Below the pieces are notes generated by a model. The model saw only the letters and a program-made list of their open reading frames with translations, made no database searches and was not told the origin of the DNA. A DNA stretch of 64,000 bases from Caldimonas brevitalea (lineage in GTDB: Bacteria > Pseudomonadota > Gammaproteobacteria > Burkholderiales > Burkholderiaceae_C): the NCBI RefSeq assembly GCF_001017435.1, contig NZ_CP011371.1, forward strand, positions 930,001 through 994,000, written 5' to 3'. The position numbers and the translations under genes are program-made. Numbering within the stretch: position 1 is the first letter of the stretch; each line of letters starts with the position of its first letter. Of this stretch, positions 1 through 8,828 are shown in pieces.

Positions 1-77
1 AGTGCCCGCGACGGTGTCGCCTGCGAGACAGCGGGGACGATCGTCCCAGAACAGATCATGAGATGAAGGAGGCACCC

Positions 78-2384
78 ATGGCCCGACAGGAACTCTCCGC
101 CGCCGAACAGGCGCTGCGCGAGGCTGCACTCGAATATCACCGCGTGCCCACGCGCGGCAAGATCGCGGTGCTGCCGACCAAACCGCTGTCGAATCAGCGC
201 GATCTTTCGCTCGCCTACTCGCCCGGGGTGGCTTATGCCTGCCTGGCCATCGAGGACGATCCGAGCCTGGCCGCCGAGTACACCTCGCGCGGCAACCTGG
301 TGGGCGTGGTCACCAACGGCACCGCGGTGCTCGGCCTGGGCGACATCGGGCCCTTGGCCGGCAAGCCGGTGATGGAAGGCAAGGGTTGTTTGTTCCGCAA
401 ATTCGCCGGCATCGATGTGTTCGACATCGAACTCGCCGAGAAGGACCCGGACAAGCTGGTCGACATCATCGCCGCGCTGGAGCCGACGCTGGGCGGCATC
501 AACTTGGAAGACATCAAGGCGCCCGAGTGCTTCTACATCGAGCGCAAGCTGAAGGAACGCCTCAACATCCCCGTGTTCCATGACGACCAGCACGGCACCG
601 CCATCATCTCGGCCGCCGCGTTGATCAATGGCATGGAGTTGGTGGGCAAGCGCCTGTCGGAGGTCAAGCTCGCGGTGTCCGGCGCCGGCGCTGCGGCCAT
701 CGCCTGCGTCGACCTGATGGTGCGCCTGGGCGTCAGCCAAGAGAACGTCTTCATGTGCGACTCGAAGGGCGTGTTGCACCACCAGCGCGAAGACCGCCTC
801 GACGAGTCGAAGCGCCGCTATGTGCAGCGCACCGACGCACGCACCTTGGCCGATGTCGTCAAGGGTGCCGACGTGTTCCTCGGCTGTTCTGCCGCCGGCG
901 TGCTGTCGGCCGAGATGGTGAAGACCATGGCCGAGCGCCCGCTGATCCTCGCGCTCGCCAATCCCGAGCCCGAGATCCGGCCGGAAATCGCCAAGGCCGC
1001 CCGGCCCGACTGCATCGTCGCGACCGGCCGTTCCGACTACCCCAACCAGGTCAACAACGTCCTCTGCTTCCCCTACATCTTCCGCGGCGCGCTCGACAGC
1101 GGTGCCACCCGCATCACCGAGGAGATGAAGGTCGCATGTGTGCAGGAGATCGCCAACCTGGCCAAGGCCGAGATCAGCAACGAGGTGGCGGCGGCATATC
1201 CGGGTGAAGACATGCGCTTCGGCCCGGACTACCTGATCCCCAAGCCCTTCGATTCGCGGCTGATCCTGCGCATCGCCCCGGCAGTCGCCAAGGCCGCCGC
1301 GGAGTCGGGCGTCGCGACCCGGCCGATTGCGGATCTCGAGGCCTACCGCGAGTCGCTGATCCGGTTCGTCACCCACACCGGCTTGTTCATGCGGCCGGTG
1401 TTCATGGCCGCGCGTCGCGCCTCCAAGCGTATCGTCTATGCCGAAGGCGAGGACGAGCGCACGCTGCGGGCGGTGCAGATCGCGCTCGAGGAGGGGTTGG
1501 TCAAGCCGATCCTGATCGGCCGCCCTGGGGTGATCCAGCAGCGCATCGAACGCGCCGGCCTGCGCCTGCGTCCCGGCGTCGACTTCGAGCTGTGCGACCC
1601 GGAAGACGATCCGCGCTTCCGGCAGTACTGGGAAACCTATCAGCGTCTGAAGGGCCGCGACGGTGTGACGCCCGAGATGGCCAAGGCTGCGGTGCGCCGC
1701 TCCAACACCTTGATCGCTTCGCTGATGGTGCACCTGGGCGACGCCGACGGTCTGTTGTGCGGCCTGGTCGGGCGCTTCGAGCAGCACCTCGATCACCTCC
1801 GCGACGTGATCGGCATGCGGCCCGACGTGCGCACCCTGGCCACGCTCAACGCCCTGGTGCTCGACCAGTACACGCTGTTCATCGCCGACACCTTCGTCAA
1901 CGACGATCCGAGTGCCGAGGAGCTCAGCGAGATCGCGAGCATGGCGGCCGAATCGGTGCGCCATTTCGGGCTGGACCCGCGCGTGGCCTTTTTGTCGCAC
2001 TCGATGTTCGGTTCGAGCAATCGGCCGTCGGCGCTCAAGATGCGGGCCGCGCGAGACCTGTTCCGCGCCCGCATGCCCGATGTCGAAGCCGATGGCGAGA
2101 TGCAGGGCGACGCCGCGCTGAACGAGACACTGCGCCGCAGCTTCCTGCCCGAGACGACGTTGACCGGCACCGCCAACGTGCTGATCCTGCCCAACATCGA
2201 TGCGGCCAACATTCTGTTCAACGTGCTCAAGATGACCGGCAGCCAGGGCATCACGGTCGGTCCCATCCTGCTGGGCACCGCCGCGCCGGCCCACATCCTG
2301 ACGCCGTCGGCGACCGTGCGCCGGATGGTCAACATGACGGCCCTCACCGCGATGAGCGGCACGCTCAGCGAGATGGGGCGCTGA
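78..2384 (+). CDS. maeB: NADP-dependent malic enzyme with phosphotransacetylase-like domain
   Basis: Oxidative decarboxylation of malate to pyruvate with NADP, linking the TCA cycle to pyruvate and NADPH supply in the cytoplasm. The 768-residue length is that of the MaeB class: a malic enzyme N domain (about 15-160, with the FHDDQHGTA signature near 160), an NAD(P)-binding domain (about 165-400, glycine-rich stretch [10 protein letters not shown]) and a C-terminal PTA_PTB domain (about 435-765, starting near [12 protein letters not shown]) that in known MaeB proteins is regulatory and not catalytic. An in-frame ATG exists at 63, but AAGGAGG at 66-72 sits just ahead of the ATG at 78, so 78 is taken as the start. 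It stands alone, with HU downstream on the same strand after a 213-base gap. Identification is secure from sequence; the regulatory role of the PTA part is known for the family only. Confidence 0.96.
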   Translation: MARQELSAAEQALREAALEYHRVPTRGKIAVLPTKPLSNQRDLSLAYSPGVAYACLAIEDDPSLAAEYTSRGNLVGVVTNGTAVLGLGDIGPLAGKPVMEGKGCLFRKFAGIDVFDIELAEKDPDKLVDIIAALEPTLGGINLEDIKAPECFYIERKLKERLNIPVFHDDQHGTAIISAAALINGMELVGKRLSEVKLAVSGAGAAAIACVDLMVRLGVSQENVFMCDSKGVLHHQREDRLDESKRRYVQRTDARTLADVVKGADVFLGCSAAGVLSAEMVKTMAERPLILALANPEPEIRPEIAKAARPDCIVATGRSDYPNQVNNVLCFPYIFRGALDSGATRITEEMKVACVQEIANLAKAEISNEVAAAYPGEDMRFGPDYLIPKPFDSRLILRIAPAVAKAAAESGVATRPIADLEAYRESLIRFVTHTGLFMRPVFMAARRASKRIVYAEGEDERTLRAVQIALEEGLVKPILIGRPGVIQQRIERAGLRLRPGVDFELCDPEDDPRFRQYWETYQRLKGRDGVTPEMAKAAVRRSNTLIASLMVHLGDADGLLCGLVGRFEQHLDHLRDVIGMRPDVRTLATLNALVLDQYTLFIADTFVNDDPSAEELSEIASMAAESVRHFGLDPRVAFLSHSMFGSSNRPSALKMRAARDLFRARMPDVEADGEMQGDAALNETLRRSFLPETTLTGTANVLILPNIDAANILFNVLKMTGSQGITVGPILLGTAAPAHILTPSATVRRMVNMTALTAMSGTLSEMGR

Positions 2385-2597
2385 GGGTTCAGGTTGCCTG
2401 TCGACCTGCGTATGCGGCCGCCTCGGGCGGCTCCGGGCCAGCCCCGGGGCGGCCCCAGGCGCCATCCGCGCTTAACAGCTCTCACAGCTTCTTAACCAGT
2501 GGTCGTGGGCCGCGGGGCCAGGAAGCAGCTAGACTGCAGGGTTCTACCGTGCGCTTTGGTGCACGTTTTTCCCATCGTTCATACCCGTCACAACCTC

Positions 2598-2876
2598 ATG
2601 AACAAAGCAGAACTCGTTGATGCCATCGCCGCGGATGCGGATATTTCCAAGGCTGCGGCCGCCCGCGCACTGGATTCCTTCATCGGCAACGTGAGCAAGG
2701 CTCTCGCGAGCGGCGACACGGTGGCGCTGATCGGCTTCGGAAGCTTCTCGGTGACCGAACGCCAAGCCCGCACCGGCCGCAATCCGCGCACCGGCGAGGA
2801 AATCACGATCGAGGCGAGCCAAGGCGTGAAATTCAGCGCCGGCGCTTCCCTCAAAGCCGCAGTTCAAAAGAAGTAA
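2598..2876 (+). CDS. hup: HU family DNA-binding protein
   Basis: Small nucleoid protein that bends and compacts DNA as a dimer. The 92-residue product begins [19 protein letters not shown] and contains the family signature [20 protein letters not shown] (near 46-65) that forms the base of the DNA-binding beta arms, then a conserved C-terminal tail ending in lysines. The open frame runs further upstream to 2499, but the HU family length and N-terminus fix the ATG at 2598. The preceding 200 bases hold no gene and presumably carry its promoter; a TAGACT hexamer at about 2531-2536 could be a -10, but no good -35 accompanies it. No terminator with a T-tract is evident after the stop. Confidence 0.96.
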   Translation: MNKAELVDAIAADADISKAAAARALDSFIGNVSKALASGDTVALIGFGSFSVTERQARTGRNPRTGEEITIEASQGVKFSAGASLKAAVQKK

Positions 2877-3582
2877 GCCCTTCCCCATCGCGCGGCGGCG
2901 CACAGGCCTGGCCCTGGCGTCGCCCGCGGAGCACCGAGTTGGCGCTGCGGCCAACTCGTGGTCGCCTCCACCCCTGCCTCTCTGGCTGCCGGCGCGCCCT
3001 TACGGGGCCGCGCCCGTCTTGCTGTCGCGGTCCTTCCGCCGACCCGTTTCTCCCCCCGCTTTCGCCTCAAACCGGCCCCGCCCAACCAGTGATGATTTTT
3101 CGTTCCCGCTCCGTATGGGGTTGTAGTAAACGCCGCAGACGGCTGTCGCAGCCGCTCGCCCCGCAGTCGTTCCGGCCGCTGCCGCGGAGGCCGTTTTCTT
3201 TCGGTGACAAACGTCGCAGGTCGGTCCCCCACGTCTCCCGGTCCAGTGCTGGCGCCAGCGCTGCCCTGCGGCGCCGCAGGGCGCGTCGGTGCTCGACTGT
3301 TACCTTTGACAGGGTTGCCCCCCTCGGGCATCACAACCGAGAAGAGTAGGCACGCAGCTTGCTGCCTTACCTCTGCCCCGAGCGTCGTTACTGGGCTGCT
3401 TCTGCCTCCTTTCCGACTCTCACCCCTCTTTGGGCAACCCAGGCTCGGGGCACCTTTTTCCGGCAACCGCGAGAGGGCGGTCGAGGAATTGCTGCAAATT
3501 TTGCAACCGCTGGTAGTTCTGCGCTGCGCCAGCGGTTGATGTGGTTTCAGGCGTGGGCAGCCGGACGGCTGTGGGAGGACTC
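2877..3582. other. 700-base stretch without a convincing gene
   Basis: Open frames across this interval (for example 2939-3349 on plus and 2864-3466 on minus) encode arginine/serine/proline-rich strings with no family resemblance, and read as shadows of GC-rich DNA. The stretch contains two adjacent perfect palindromes at 3248-3259 and 3263-3282 and a TTGACA hexamer at 3306-3311 without a matching -10. No tRNA or known RNA fold was recognised. It may hold an untranslated RNA or regulatory DNA, but nothing in the sequence settles this. Confidence 0.5.
3248..3282. repeat. Two adjacent perfect palindromes
   Basis: GCTGGCGCCAGC at 3248-3259 is a perfect 12-bp palindrome. After three bases it is followed by a perfect 20-bp palindrome at 3263-3282 (arms GCCCTGCGGC and GCCGCAGGGC). 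Both are loopless, so they look more like protein-binding dyads or a cruciform-prone site than a terminator, and no T-tract follows. Function unknown. Confidence 0.6.
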
Positions 3583-4197
3583 GTGGAATTTGTATCTGAT
3601 CGACATGAGATGCTGGTGGCGGAACTGACCGTGCGCTACGGACAAGGTCAGCAACAAGAGACGGACCAGTACCGAATCCAGATCGGGCCGTTGGGCGATC
3701 CGAGTGGCAAGCTGGAAATCGTGTTGAGGAGCCCGACCCTCGGCACGTCGACGCAGAGCGTATTGCCTGCTCGCTACGCCAACGGCTGCGACAGCCTCGC
3801 GGTATTGGCGATCAAGGCGTCGATCCAGGGCCTGTTCGGCCAGGAGCGACCGGCGCCTCGCATCGTCGGCCTGCCCGAGTGGTCCGGTGCATCGCTGCAG
3901 ATCACCCGCGTGCGTCCGCACCTCAGCCAGGTGCTGCGGCGCTACGAGTTGTCCGTCGAGTCGTCGATCACCGCCTGCTTGATGCGCTATCAAGGCAGCA
4001 TGTTGGCCGCGATGGAAACCTTCGAGCTGTGCCGTGAAGATGCAGATCCGTTGTATGCGCTGACCCGGTTGACGCTGCGCAGCGAAACCGCGCAGGCCCT
4101 GGCCGTCAAGCAGGAACTGCCGTCGCGTAGCGAGACGCTGACCGACCCGTCCGTGTTGCGTCCGACGGCGAGCTCGCGGATCGCCGTCGCGCGCTGA
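3583..4197 (+). CDS. Hypothetical protein
   Basis: I do not recognise this 204-residue protein. It has no signal peptide or membrane segment and looks like a soluble alpha/beta protein, with a beta-rich N-terminal half (VEFVSDRHEMLVAELTVRYG...) and a helical C-terminal half ending in a serine/threonine-rich tail. The frame opens with GTG at 3541, but GGGAGGA at 3573-3579 lies just ahead of a GTG at 3583, which is preferred; ATG at 3610 is a further option. Codon use is strongly G/C at third positions, which supports it as real. A perfect intrinsic terminator at 4263-4296 closes the transcript. Confidence 0.7.
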   Translation: MEFVSDRHEMLVAELTVRYGQGQQQETDQYRIQIGPLGDPSGKLEIVLRSPTLGTSTQSVLPARYANGCDSLAVLAIKASIQGLFGQERPAPRIVGLPEWSGASLQITRVRPHLSQVLRRYELSVESSITACLMRYQGSMLAAMETFELCREDADPLYALTRLTLRSETAQALAVKQELPSRSETLTDPSVLRPTASSRIAVAR

Positions 4198-4262
4198 AGG
4201 TTCCGACTCTACAAGTCCAAAGCGGCCGGCGTTGTGAACGCCGAGCAGTGCTTCTCCAGGTG

Positions 4263-4296
4263 TGCCCCTTGCTGCCCGGCAGCAAGGGGCATTTTT
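4263..4296 (+). terminator. Intrinsic terminator, perfect 11-bp stem
   Basis: TGCCCCTTGCT (4263-4273) and AGCAAGGGGCA (4281-4291) form a perfect 11-bp stem around a 7-base loop, followed at once by TTTTT (4292-4296). It ends the transcript of the 3583-4197 gene. It also lies only six bases upstream of the next start codon, so any readthrough would feed the small CxxC protein. Confidence 0.9.
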
Positions 4297-4301
4297 CATC
4301 C

Positions 4302-4499
4302 ATGAACTCCACCGACACTTCCACTCCTCCCGGGGGCGTGCCCCCGACACCCCGTCCCGGCGATGAAGCACCCGCAGGTGCTCCTGGCACCGGCGAGAAC
4401 GTCTGCCCACAATGCGGCGGCAGCGGACTCGATGCGGGCCGCACCTGCGCGGCCTGCGCAGGCACCGGCAAGGTGACGACGGGCATCGGCGGCGGCTGA
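4302..4499 (+). CDS. Small DnaJ-type zinc-ribbon protein (two CxxCxGxG motifs)
   Basis: The 65-residue product has a disordered proline/glycine-rich N-terminal half and a C-terminal half with CPQCGGSG and CAACAGTG, two CxxCxGxG motifs that together match the zinc-binding repeat of DnaJ proteins, but without J or substrate domains. Small proteins of this design, ending in a similar glycine-rich tail, are known from Burkholderiales genomes and are often annotated as DnaJ-like; their role is unknown. The frame is open back to a GTG at 4248, but ATG 4302 gives the usual N-terminus. No good ribosome site precedes it, and the start lies six bases after an intrinsic terminator, so expression may depend on readthrough or on the GTG start inside the hairpin region. 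Confidence 0.8.
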   Translation: MNSTDTSTPPGGVPPTPRPGDEAPAGAPGTGENVCPQCGGSGLDAGRTCAACAGTGKVTTGIGGG

Positions 4500-4800
4500 G
4501 GCCGCGACCGACGCCGCGCCGGCACAGGCGCAAATTCGTCGGTAAATGCTGCTCACCGTCGGGTCGGACGACCGGCTGCTCCAGTCCAGCGCGCGCCTGC
4601 AGGGCGCCTTTCGCTGCACCGCAACAACGGAACGCAAGTTGCCGCTTGGCCTGTAGTTCGAAGGTGGCGTTGGAGCAGGGGTCCGGAACCCGTCGGCACA
4701 GCGACGGCCAACCAGGGCAGCCCTGCTTCTGCGTTGAAGTTGAAGTCGCTTCGGACTTCTCTCATCCCCTACCCTGTGCGAACCAGGAAAGGAGTGAACA
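4500..4800. other. Intergenic region upstream of the SRPBCC-Hsp20 gene
   Basis: No coding sequence is supported. Near its end lie two tandem TTGAAG hexamers (4734-4739 and 4740-4745) and a dyad GAAGTC-GCTTCG-GACTTC at 4742-4759, about 45 bases before the next start. Clear AAAGGAG at 4787-4793 serves the downstream ATG. A heat-shock promoter was considered, but the spacing to the CCCC run at about 4766 is too long for sigma-32. Confidence 0.5.
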
Positions 4801-6246
4801 ATGCCCAGGATTGAGAAATCCATCGAGGTCGCCGTCCCCGTCCGTACCGCCTACAACCAGTGGACTCAGTTCGAAGACTTCCCCCGCTTCATGCACAACG
4901 TGCGCGAAGTCAAGCAACTCGACGACACGCATCTGCGCTGGTCGGTCGAGGTGGGGGGCAAGCCGCTGGAGTGGGAGGCCGAGATCTTCGAGCAGGTGCC
5001 TGACCAGCAGATCTCGTGGCGGGCCAACAATGGCACCAAGGCGAGCGCCACGGTGAAGTTCCAGCCCGTGGATCAGAACCGCACCAATATCACCTTGTCC
5101 ATGGACTACGGCACGCTGGCGGGCAAGAACGTCAAGGAACAGGACCTGAACGCGCGCACCGAAGAGGACCTGCAACGCTTCGCGCAGTTCGTCGAGGAGC
5201 GCGGGCAGGAAACCGGTGCCTGGCGAGGCGAGGTGCACCAGGGCCAGGCGCGGGACACCGAGCAACAGCAGCAGGGCGGCAACGGACAAGCCGCGTCCCG
5301 GCAGGACCAGGAGCGTGGCCAGGTGCGCGAAGCGGGTGAGCGCGACCAGCAGTACGGCCGCGAACGTGACTACCAGCCGCAGTACGGCCGCGACCAGCAG
5401 GGCGGGCAGCAGCAAGGCCGCGAACTGCAGGGGTCGCAAGAGGGGCAGCGCGGCTTCGGGTCGTACTCGCAAGGGGACGGCACACGGCAACAACGCCAGG
5501 CCGCCAGCGAAGTCAACGACGCAGCGCAACGCTGGATGGGCAACACCACCCGCGCGATGGCACGCGAAACCGAACGCTTCACCACCGATGTGGTGGGACG
5601 CTCGCTAAGTGCCTTCTCCCCGCAGATGACGTTCGGCACTGGGCCCTTCTTCTCCAACTTCTTCAGCACCTTGGAAGGTCCGCTGACGATGATGCGGCGA
5701 TTCTCCGAAGAGATAGACCGTGAGATGGAGACCTTCATGTGGGGCGCCCCGGGCACCACGCGCCGGGCGTTGGCAGCGCAGAGCGCGCCGCTGTGGTCAC
5801 CCAGCGTCGATGTACGTGAGCGCGGTGACCAGCTGCTGATCTCGGCCGATCTGCCGGGCGTCAGCAAGGACGATGTGCGCATCGAGATCGCCGACGGTCA
5901 ACTCACCATCACCGGTGAGCGTCGCGCCGATCGGGAGGAGCGCGACGAGCAAGGTGTACGTCGCATCGAGCGTGTGCGGGGTCGCTTCGTCCGGTCGGTG
6001 CCGCTGCCCGAGGGCACGATGGCCGATCGAGCCGAGGCGACGATGAACGACGGCGTGCTCGAGATCACCGTCCCGCGTGCACGCGATGGGGGGCAGCGTC
6101 GCATCGAGATCCGTGCCAAGGGCGATAACGGCGGTGAGCGCCGCGGGCAGCGTCAAGAGCGTGACGAAGGCGAAGCCCGCGTGCAGTACCAGCAGCCGCC
6201 CTCGCGGTCCTCGCAGCAGCAGCAACCGCCGTCCGCGCGAGGCTGA
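4801..6246 (+). CDS. SRPBCC (cyclase/dehydrase-type) domain fused to Hsp20 alpha-crystallin domain
   Basis: A 481-residue cytoplasmic protein with two recognisable ends. Residues 1-140 match the SRPBCC/polyketide-cyclase-like fold seen in short stress-associated proteins (IEKSIEVAVPVRTAYNQWTQ, then FEDFPRFM). Residues 145-236 are a low-complexity Gln/Arg/Gly linker with repeated QYGR units. Residues 237-310 are helical with a phenylalanine-rich patch (FFSNFF), and 331-432 form an alpha-crystallin domain (PSVDVRERGDQLLISADLPG ... NDGVLEITVPR) of small heat-shock proteins, which hold unfolding clients. A Gln-rich tail follows. Both domains usually occur as separate proteins, so this is a fusion. 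AAAGGAG precedes the ATG, and a strong terminator at 6270-6298 follows. The client-holding role is inferred from the Hsp20 family; the role of the SRPBCC part is unknown. Confidence 0.92.
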   Translation: MPRIEKSIEVAVPVRTAYNQWTQFEDFPRFMHNVREVKQLDDTHLRWSVEVGGKPLEWEAEIFEQVPDQQISWRANNGTKASATVKFQPVDQNRTNITLSMDYGTLAGKNVKEQDLNARTEEDLQRFAQFVEERGQETGAWRGEVHQGQARDTEQQQQGGNGQAASRQDQERGQVREAGERDQQYGRERDYQPQYGRDQQGGQQQGRELQGSQEGQRGFGSYSQGDGTRQQRQAASEVNDAAQRWMGNTTRAMARETERFTTDVVGRSLSAFSPQMTFGTGPFFSNFFSTLEGPLTMMRRFSEEIDREMETFMWGAPGTTRRALAAQSAPLWSPSVDVRERGDQLLISADLPGVSKDDVRIEIADGQLTITGERRADREERDEQGVRRIERVRGRFVRSVPLPEGTMADRAEATMNDGVLEITVPRARDGGQRRIEIRAKGDNGGERRGQRQERDEGEARVQYQQPPSRSSQQQQPPSARG

Positions 6247-6269
6247 GCGGCGGCTCGAGCGTCAACGTG

Positions 6270-6298
6270 AAAGGCAGGGCGCAAGCCCTGCCTTTTTT
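6270..6298 (+). terminator. Intrinsic terminator after the SRPBCC-Hsp20 gene
   Basis: AAAGGCAGGGC (6270-6280) pairs with GCCCTGCCTTT (6285-6295) around a GCAA tetraloop, and the 3' arm runs into a T-tract ending at 6298. It sits between convergent genes. On the minus strand only three T residues follow the stem, so it is stronger for the plus transcript. Confidence 0.92.
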
Positions 6299-6325
6299 CA
6301 TGGAGACGCGCCGGGTCGGCGTGCC

Positions 6326-6676
6326 TCAGGACAGCGGGTCGACCGCCGGTTTCTCGCGGCGGTGCTCGTTGCGGCGGCCCACCACGGAATCCAGCGCGCG
6401 CTGCAGTTTGGCCACCGAACTCCGCAGCGCCTGGTCGACCGTCGGCGCATGGTCGCTCACGGCCACCGGCTCATGACCCGTCACGCGGGCCTCGATCATG
6501 CAGCGGATGTCGTTCGGCCCTGTCTTCTCGCTGCCGTTCACGTCGTTCAGGTGAACTTCGACGCGGGTGATCTGTTCGTCGAAGCGCTGCAGCGCCGACG
6601 CCACCGTCTGCTCGACGTCCTGGCTCAGCGAGAGGCTTCCATGGATGACATGGTCGGTGTTCAGCTGCACATGCAT
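6326..6676 (-). CDS. HPF/RaiA-type ribosome-associated protein (S30AE family)
   Basis: A 116-residue protein with the short S30AE layout: beta strand MHVQLNTDHVIHGSLSLSQD, an amphipathic helix (VEQTVASALQRFDEQI), then strand VEVHLNDVNGSEKTG. Members bind the 30S subunit and inactivate or dimerise ribosomes in stationary phase or stress. It lacks the long C-terminal extension of long HPF. The frame can start with TTG at 6682, but ATG 6676 is preferred; a purine-rich stretch precedes it. Placement beside Hsp20 and other stress-type genes fits a role in stress, which is inference. Confidence 0.85.
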   Translation of the reverse strand: MHVQLNTDHVIHGSLSLSQDVEQTVASALQRFDEQITRVEVHLNDVNGSEKTGPNDIRCMIEARVTGHEPVAVSDHAPTVDQALRSSVAKLQRALDSVVGRRNEHRREKPAVDPLS

Positions 6677-6740
6677 ATTCAATTTCTCTTTTCTGAAAGA
6701 TGAAGGACACGCCGGGCGCGTGCCCGGCGTGCGGCGGGTT

Positions 6741-7067
6741 TCAATGGAGCTGGTGTTTCAGGCTCGACAACTCGTCGTGGGCGTGTTGTATGGCACTCCT
6801 CAAAGGCTCTGACGTGTCTTGCGCCCGACGGCAGGCGGCCATCGCACGGTCGCCGAGGCGCTCGAGGTCGTCGACCCATTGCGAGATGGTCTGCTCGTCG
6901 TTCTGGCTTTGCATCATCTGCATCGCCTCGTGAGAGCGGCGGTCCAACTCGCTGACGCAAGTGCGCAGTTCCGGCGGGATCGGCCCGCCGGCCTGGCACG
7001 CCTGCAGTGCTTCGGTCGCGCATTCCTCAACGCGCTGCAAACGCAGCTTCACATCACTCATCTGCAT
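6741..7067 (-). CDS. Hypothetical helical protein
   Basis: A 108-residue acidic, almost entirely helical protein without a signal peptide; heptad-like spacing (VKLRLQRVEECATEALQACQ, ISQWVDDLERLGDRAMAACR, RSAIQHAHDELSSLKHQL) suggests a helical bundle or coiled coil. AGGAG six bases ahead of the ATG at 7067 decides the start over the internal ATG at 7061. It lies upstream of the HPF-like gene on the same strand with a 64-base gap and may be cotranscribed. No family recognised. Confidence 0.75.
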   Translation of the reverse strand: MQMSDVKLRLQRVEECATEALQACQAGGPIPPELRTCVSELDRRSHEAMQMMQSQNDEQTISQWVDDLERLGDRAMAACRRAQDTSEPLRSAIQHAHDELSSLKHQLH

Positions 7068-7289
7068 GCTGTACTCCTATGCTGTTGTTGCCGCCAGAGT
7101 CCCTGGCGCTGCCTTGGCAGCCCGCCGGCGGCTGTCCGACGACACCACGCGGCGACGCTGCCGTGAGGCGGCGCCGGAGCGAGCAACCAGCGCCGCAGGC
7201 GGCGCGTGGCGGGCGCTGCACCGTCAGGGACTCGGAGGGCGGCCCGCCTTGCCATCCATGCATGCGATGTGCCCGCCGCCCAGCCGCGT

Positions 7290-8324
7290 TCAGCGCATGT
7301 TCGGGCCGGGCTCCGCGCCCCGCTGTTGTGCCGGCGTGTTGCCGGACGGGCGCACGGTGTCGAGCGCGCGGTCGACATTGCGGACATAGGCAGGATCGTT
7401 GAGGTCGGGCCAGCGGTTCTCATCGAAACCGGTCGACATGTCGAGTTGGTCGCGCGGGACGTTGAGCACCAGGTCCCGGTCGGAAGTCGGAAACGCGAAG
7501 GCACGCAACGGCACGGCCAGCAACCGGTCTTGCGGGCTCCATGCCTTGTCGAAGTCGAGCACGGCATACCGAACACGGCCGGTGCCCAGGTTGACGACCA
7601 CGTCCTCGATTTCGCCGGCATCGCGCCCGGTGGCGTCGTCCACATCCTTGCCGACCAACTGGCTCGCCCGCACCAGCCGTTGGTTCGGCAAGTTCTGCGG
7701 GGTAGCTGCCGCGCCGAAATGGCGCTCGATCTCACTGCGATACGTGCGGTCGCCCCAGTTGGGCCATTTTTCCTGATCGAACCCGGGCGCTGCCTTCAGC
7801 TTGTCGCGCGGCATGTCGAGCAGCAGTTCGTCCTCACGGCCGACCGGCGAGAACAGCGTGACCGGATAGGCGAACAGCTTGTTGCCCACACCGAGGATGC
7901 CGCCGAAGGACAGCACCGCGTAGTGCACCCGTTGGTGGGTCACATCGATGATCAGATCCTTGATTTCACCGAGGTTCTCGCCTCGCGGGTTGTGAACACG
8001 CTTGCCGATCAACTGCGAGACCCGTGCATCGCGCGACACCGCACCGGCGCCGAGCGGGGCGGCGCCGGCCCCCCCACCGGGAACAGTGCCTGTTGGACCC
8101 GGCGCTGGCGGTGTGGCGGCGGTGCCCTGGGTGGCAGGTGCGGGGGCCGCTCCGGTGGCGCCGGCAGCTCCTGCGGCGCCCGCAGCACCACCGGCGCCGG
8201 TTTGGCCTGTCTGCGCCATCTGCCATGCGGTAATTGTTTCGGCACTCGCCCCGCCGGGCAGCCAGAGTGCCTGCGCCAGTGCGGCCGTGGCCAGTAAACG
8301 GGGATGCGCAAGGGCAAGCTTCAT
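7290..8324 (-). CDS. Exported protein with two PRC-barrel repeats
   Basis: The 344-residue product starts with a signal peptide (MKLALAHPRLLATAALAQAL ... GGASAE, cleavage near 28), then an Ala/Gly/Pro-rich linker (about 38-95), and two PRC-barrel domains (about 99-160 and 216-278). Each barrel is followed by a related motif of the form PRDxLxxxxGFDxxxWPxxxD, so the whole barrel-plus-motif unit is duplicated. PRC barrels mediate protein contacts in many systems; exported members of this type are common in Burkholderiales and have no firm function. The ATG at 8324 is chosen because GGAAGGA lies just upstream and the signal peptide begins there; the frame extends to 8480. Confidence 0.85.
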   Translation of the reverse strand: MKLALAHPRLLATAALAQALWLPGGASAETITAWQMAQTGQTGAGGAAGAAGAAGATGAAPAPATQGTAATPPAPGPTGTVPGGGAGAAPLGAGAVSRDARVSQLIGKRVHNPRGENLGEIKDLIIDVTHQRVHYAVLSFGGILGVGNKLFAYPVTLFSPVGREDELLLDMPRDKLKAAPGFDQEKWPNWGDRTYRSEIERHFGAAATPQNLPNQRLVRASQLVGKDVDDATGRDAGEIEDVVVNLGTGRVRYAVLDFDKAWSPQDRLLAVPLRAFAFPTSDRDLVLNVPRDQLDMSTGFDENRWPDLNDPAYVRNVDRALDTVRPSGNTPAQQRGAEPGPNMR

Positions 8325-8828
8325 CTCGACGATTCCTTCCACGCTGGGCTTGTGAGCCGCAGACACACTGCGGGTCTTCTTTGCAGCGGGATGCAAGCGC
8401 TGGTCCTGCCGGCTGCGCCCGATGGCCGCTCGGTGAAATCCCCAGTCCGTACGCTGCGTGATGCAGTGCCGGTACCGCATCCATGGCCAGCCCAGGCGCC
8501 GGCTTTGTTCCCGTTTGGCCCAGGCCCGGCGCTTGCCCCTGGCGCGCCCGCCATGGTGATCGGGAAGTCTTCGACCCAGAAGCGGCAGGCAGTTGAATCA
8601 TTGCCCGAGCCTGCCCCCGTCGGCGATTCTCGACCAAACAGGCACCGTCGCTGGTTTCCGCACTGAAGGGATCGACAGTCGGTGGTGCGCACACGATCGC
8701 TTCCGTCGACCGTGTGCCGGCCCCTGCACGGGCCGCCAGGCAGAAGCCCGCGCGCGGCGCTCATGAGGCGCACGCGAGACCCGAGCGGCGGCCTGATTAC
8801 AACGTAAGACACTGGCAGGAGACAAAGT
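8325..8828. other. Intergenic region between divergent PRC-barrel and OmpW genes
   Basis: About 500 bases with no supported gene; frames crossing it read as proline/arginine-rich noise or antisense. It must hold the promoters of both flanking genes, but I could not pick a convincing -35/-10 pair. AGGAGA just before 8829 is the ribosome site of the OmpW gene. Confidence 0.5.

Noticed and set aside
63..77. Upstream ATG for the malic enzyme
   Set aside because: The AAGGAGG at 66-72 lies after that ATG and serves the one at 78.
2939..3349. 136-codon ORF between HU and the next gene
   Set aside because: Composition is Arg/Ser/Pro/Cys-rich without any recognisable fold, and opposite-strand frames are equally open.
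4734..4771. Tandem TTGAAG and a CCCC run as a heat-shock promoter of the Hsp20 fusion
   Set aside because: The spacing between the -35-like hexamer and the CCCC run is about 20 bases, too long for sigma-32, so it is not called as a promoter.
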